Positions 34,521 through 35,000 of a stretch of 35,000 bases of DNA are shown here, piece after piece; the first letter of the stretch is position 1, and each line of letters opens with the position of its first letter. A program made the translations under genes and the position numbers. The notes beneath the pieces were generated by a model that saw nothing but the letters and a program-made list of their open reading frames with translations, was not told where the DNA came from and did not search any database. The DNA comes from an uncultured Pelagibacteraceae bacterium (lineage in GTDB: Bacteria; Pseudomonadota; Alphaproteobacteria; Pelagibacterales; Pelagibacteraceae), in NCBI GenBank assembly GCA_902607525.1, contig CACLKK010000006.1, forward strand, positions 1-35,000. The letters run 5' to 3'.

Positions 34521-34542
34521 TTTAGCTTTTTTAAATTGTAAA
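34521..34542 (+). promoter_or_regulatory. boxA-like antitermination element, spacer copy
   Basis: Exact 22-nt copy of 32630-32651, placed 12 nt after tRNA-Ala and about 100 nt before 23S. Unlike the leader copy it has no hairpin directly in front of it. Only the 22 nt are shared; flanking bases differ on both sides, which suggests selection on the element itself rather than a recent duplication. Confidence 0.6.
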
Positions 34543-34565
34543 TATTTTTATCAATATCTATATCC

Positions 34566-34595
34566 GATTGTTTTCAGATTTAGTTGAAAACAATC
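34566..34595 (+). repeat. Hairpin in the tRNA-Ala / 23S spacer
   Basis: GATTGTTTTC (34566-34575) and GAAAACAATC (34586-34595) form a perfect 10-bp stem with a 10-nt loop. It lies between the spacer boxA and 23S and may be part of the 23S leader structure. Confidence 0.5.
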
Positions 34596-34616
34596 AAAAC
34601 AAAAATTTAATTTATT

Positions 34617-34636
34617 ACAGAAAAGTTTTTTTCTGT
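34617..34636 (+). repeat. Short hairpin just before 23S
   Basis: ACAGAAAA (34617-34624) and TTTTCTGT (34629-34636) pair perfectly over 8 bp with a GTTT loop, 6 nt before the estimated 23S 5' end. The 23S processing stem would need sequence after 23S, which is outside the window, so its place in that stem cannot be tested here. Confidence 0.45.
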
Positions 34637-34642
34637 GCATAA

Positions 34643-35000
34643 ATCAAGCGTTTAAGGGCGATTGGCGGATGCCTTGGCACTGTAAGACGATGAAGGACGT
34701 GGTATACTGCGATAAGTTTCGGGGAGCTGTATGCAGGCTTTGATCCGAAAATTTCCGAATGGGGAAACCCAACACTTCGTGTGTTACTTTATACTAAATA
34801 CATAGGTATAAAGAGTAAACCTGGAGAACTGAAACATCTAAGTAACCAGAGGAAAAGAAATCAATTGAGACTCCGTTAGTAGTGGCGAGCGAAAGCGGAC
34901 TAGGCCAGCAGTAATAATAAGATAATTTGAATAGTTTGGAAAAACTAACCATAGAGGGTGACAGTCCCGTAAAAGTAATGCTTATTAATACTCTTGAGTA
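34643..35000 (+). rRNA. rrl: 23S ribosomal RNA, 5' part (cut by window edge)
   Basis: Begins ATCAAGCGTTTAAGGGCG and continues GGCGGATGCCTTGGCACT, the standard 23S 5' domain. GATGAAGGACGTGGTA, GAACTGAAACATCTAAGTA and GAGACTCCGTTAGTAGTGGCGAGCGAA-type segments follow in order. About 358 nt are visible. The exact 5' end is estimated from the E. coli GGTTAAGCG start. Confidence 0.95.

Overview
The window looks like a piece of a small, AT-rich, streamlined alphaproteobacterial chromosome, most likely SAR11 / Pelagibacterales. I infer this from the 16S rRNA sequence, the short intergenic gaps, the GcrA regulator, the CycM-type cytochrome c, a DUF1178 and a DUF4167 protein, and the single-domain RNase D. 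No insertion sequence, phage gene, CRISPR array or toxin-antitoxin pair is visible. Almost every gene is a recognisable housekeeping gene.

Region by region. (1) 1-8896, minus strand: one long co-oriented block, rnd - kdsD - lptC - lptB - aroA - cmk - rpsA - ihfB - pyrF - trpB-like. It covers RNA trimming, the Kdo/LPS supply and export genes, the last-but-one shikimate step, and the aroA-cmk-rpsA-ihfB cluster common in Proteobacteria. It ends with a TrpB-family protein whose active site is heavily altered. (2) 8931-13952: an NDUFA9-like SDR, gcrA, an orphan ABC-2 permease, argD-argF and a membrane-anchored cytochrome c. (3) 14032-18406, plus strand: kdsB-pheA, then the SRP RNA gene with a clear promoter, leading straight into dnaX-ybaB-recR. 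(4) 18403-26277: aceB, accA with an unusual hydrophobic tail, secA, argJ, a DUF1178 gene and ubiG. (5) 26367-31094, plus strand: lysC-ispG-prfA-prmC and a DUF4167 gene, facing an M23 peptidase gene. (6) 32404-35000: an rRNA operon, with promoter and structured leader, 16S, tRNA-Ile(GAU), tRNA-Ala(UGC) and the 5' part of 23S.

The genes serve core growth: envelope (kdsD, kdsB, lptB, lptC, M23 peptidase), arginine (argD, argF, argJ), aromatic amino acids (aroA, pheA, trpB-like), fatty acid and isoprenoid precursors (accA, ispG), glyoxylate use (aceB), replication and recombination (dnaX, recR), protein export (ffs, secA) and translation (rpsA, prfA, prmC, rRNA).

The points most worth a second look are: the TrpB-like protein with E109-, H115- and S377-equivalent replacements; the AccA with a C-terminal membrane-helix-like tail; the rRNA operon architecture, where an exact 22-nt repeat sits at the two positions expected of boxA, a 24-position processing stem brackets 16S, and a local hairpin competes with one arm of that stem; and the absence of kdsC and lptA from the otherwise normal kdsD-lptC-lptB cluster. 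I saw no clearly new multi-gene system.
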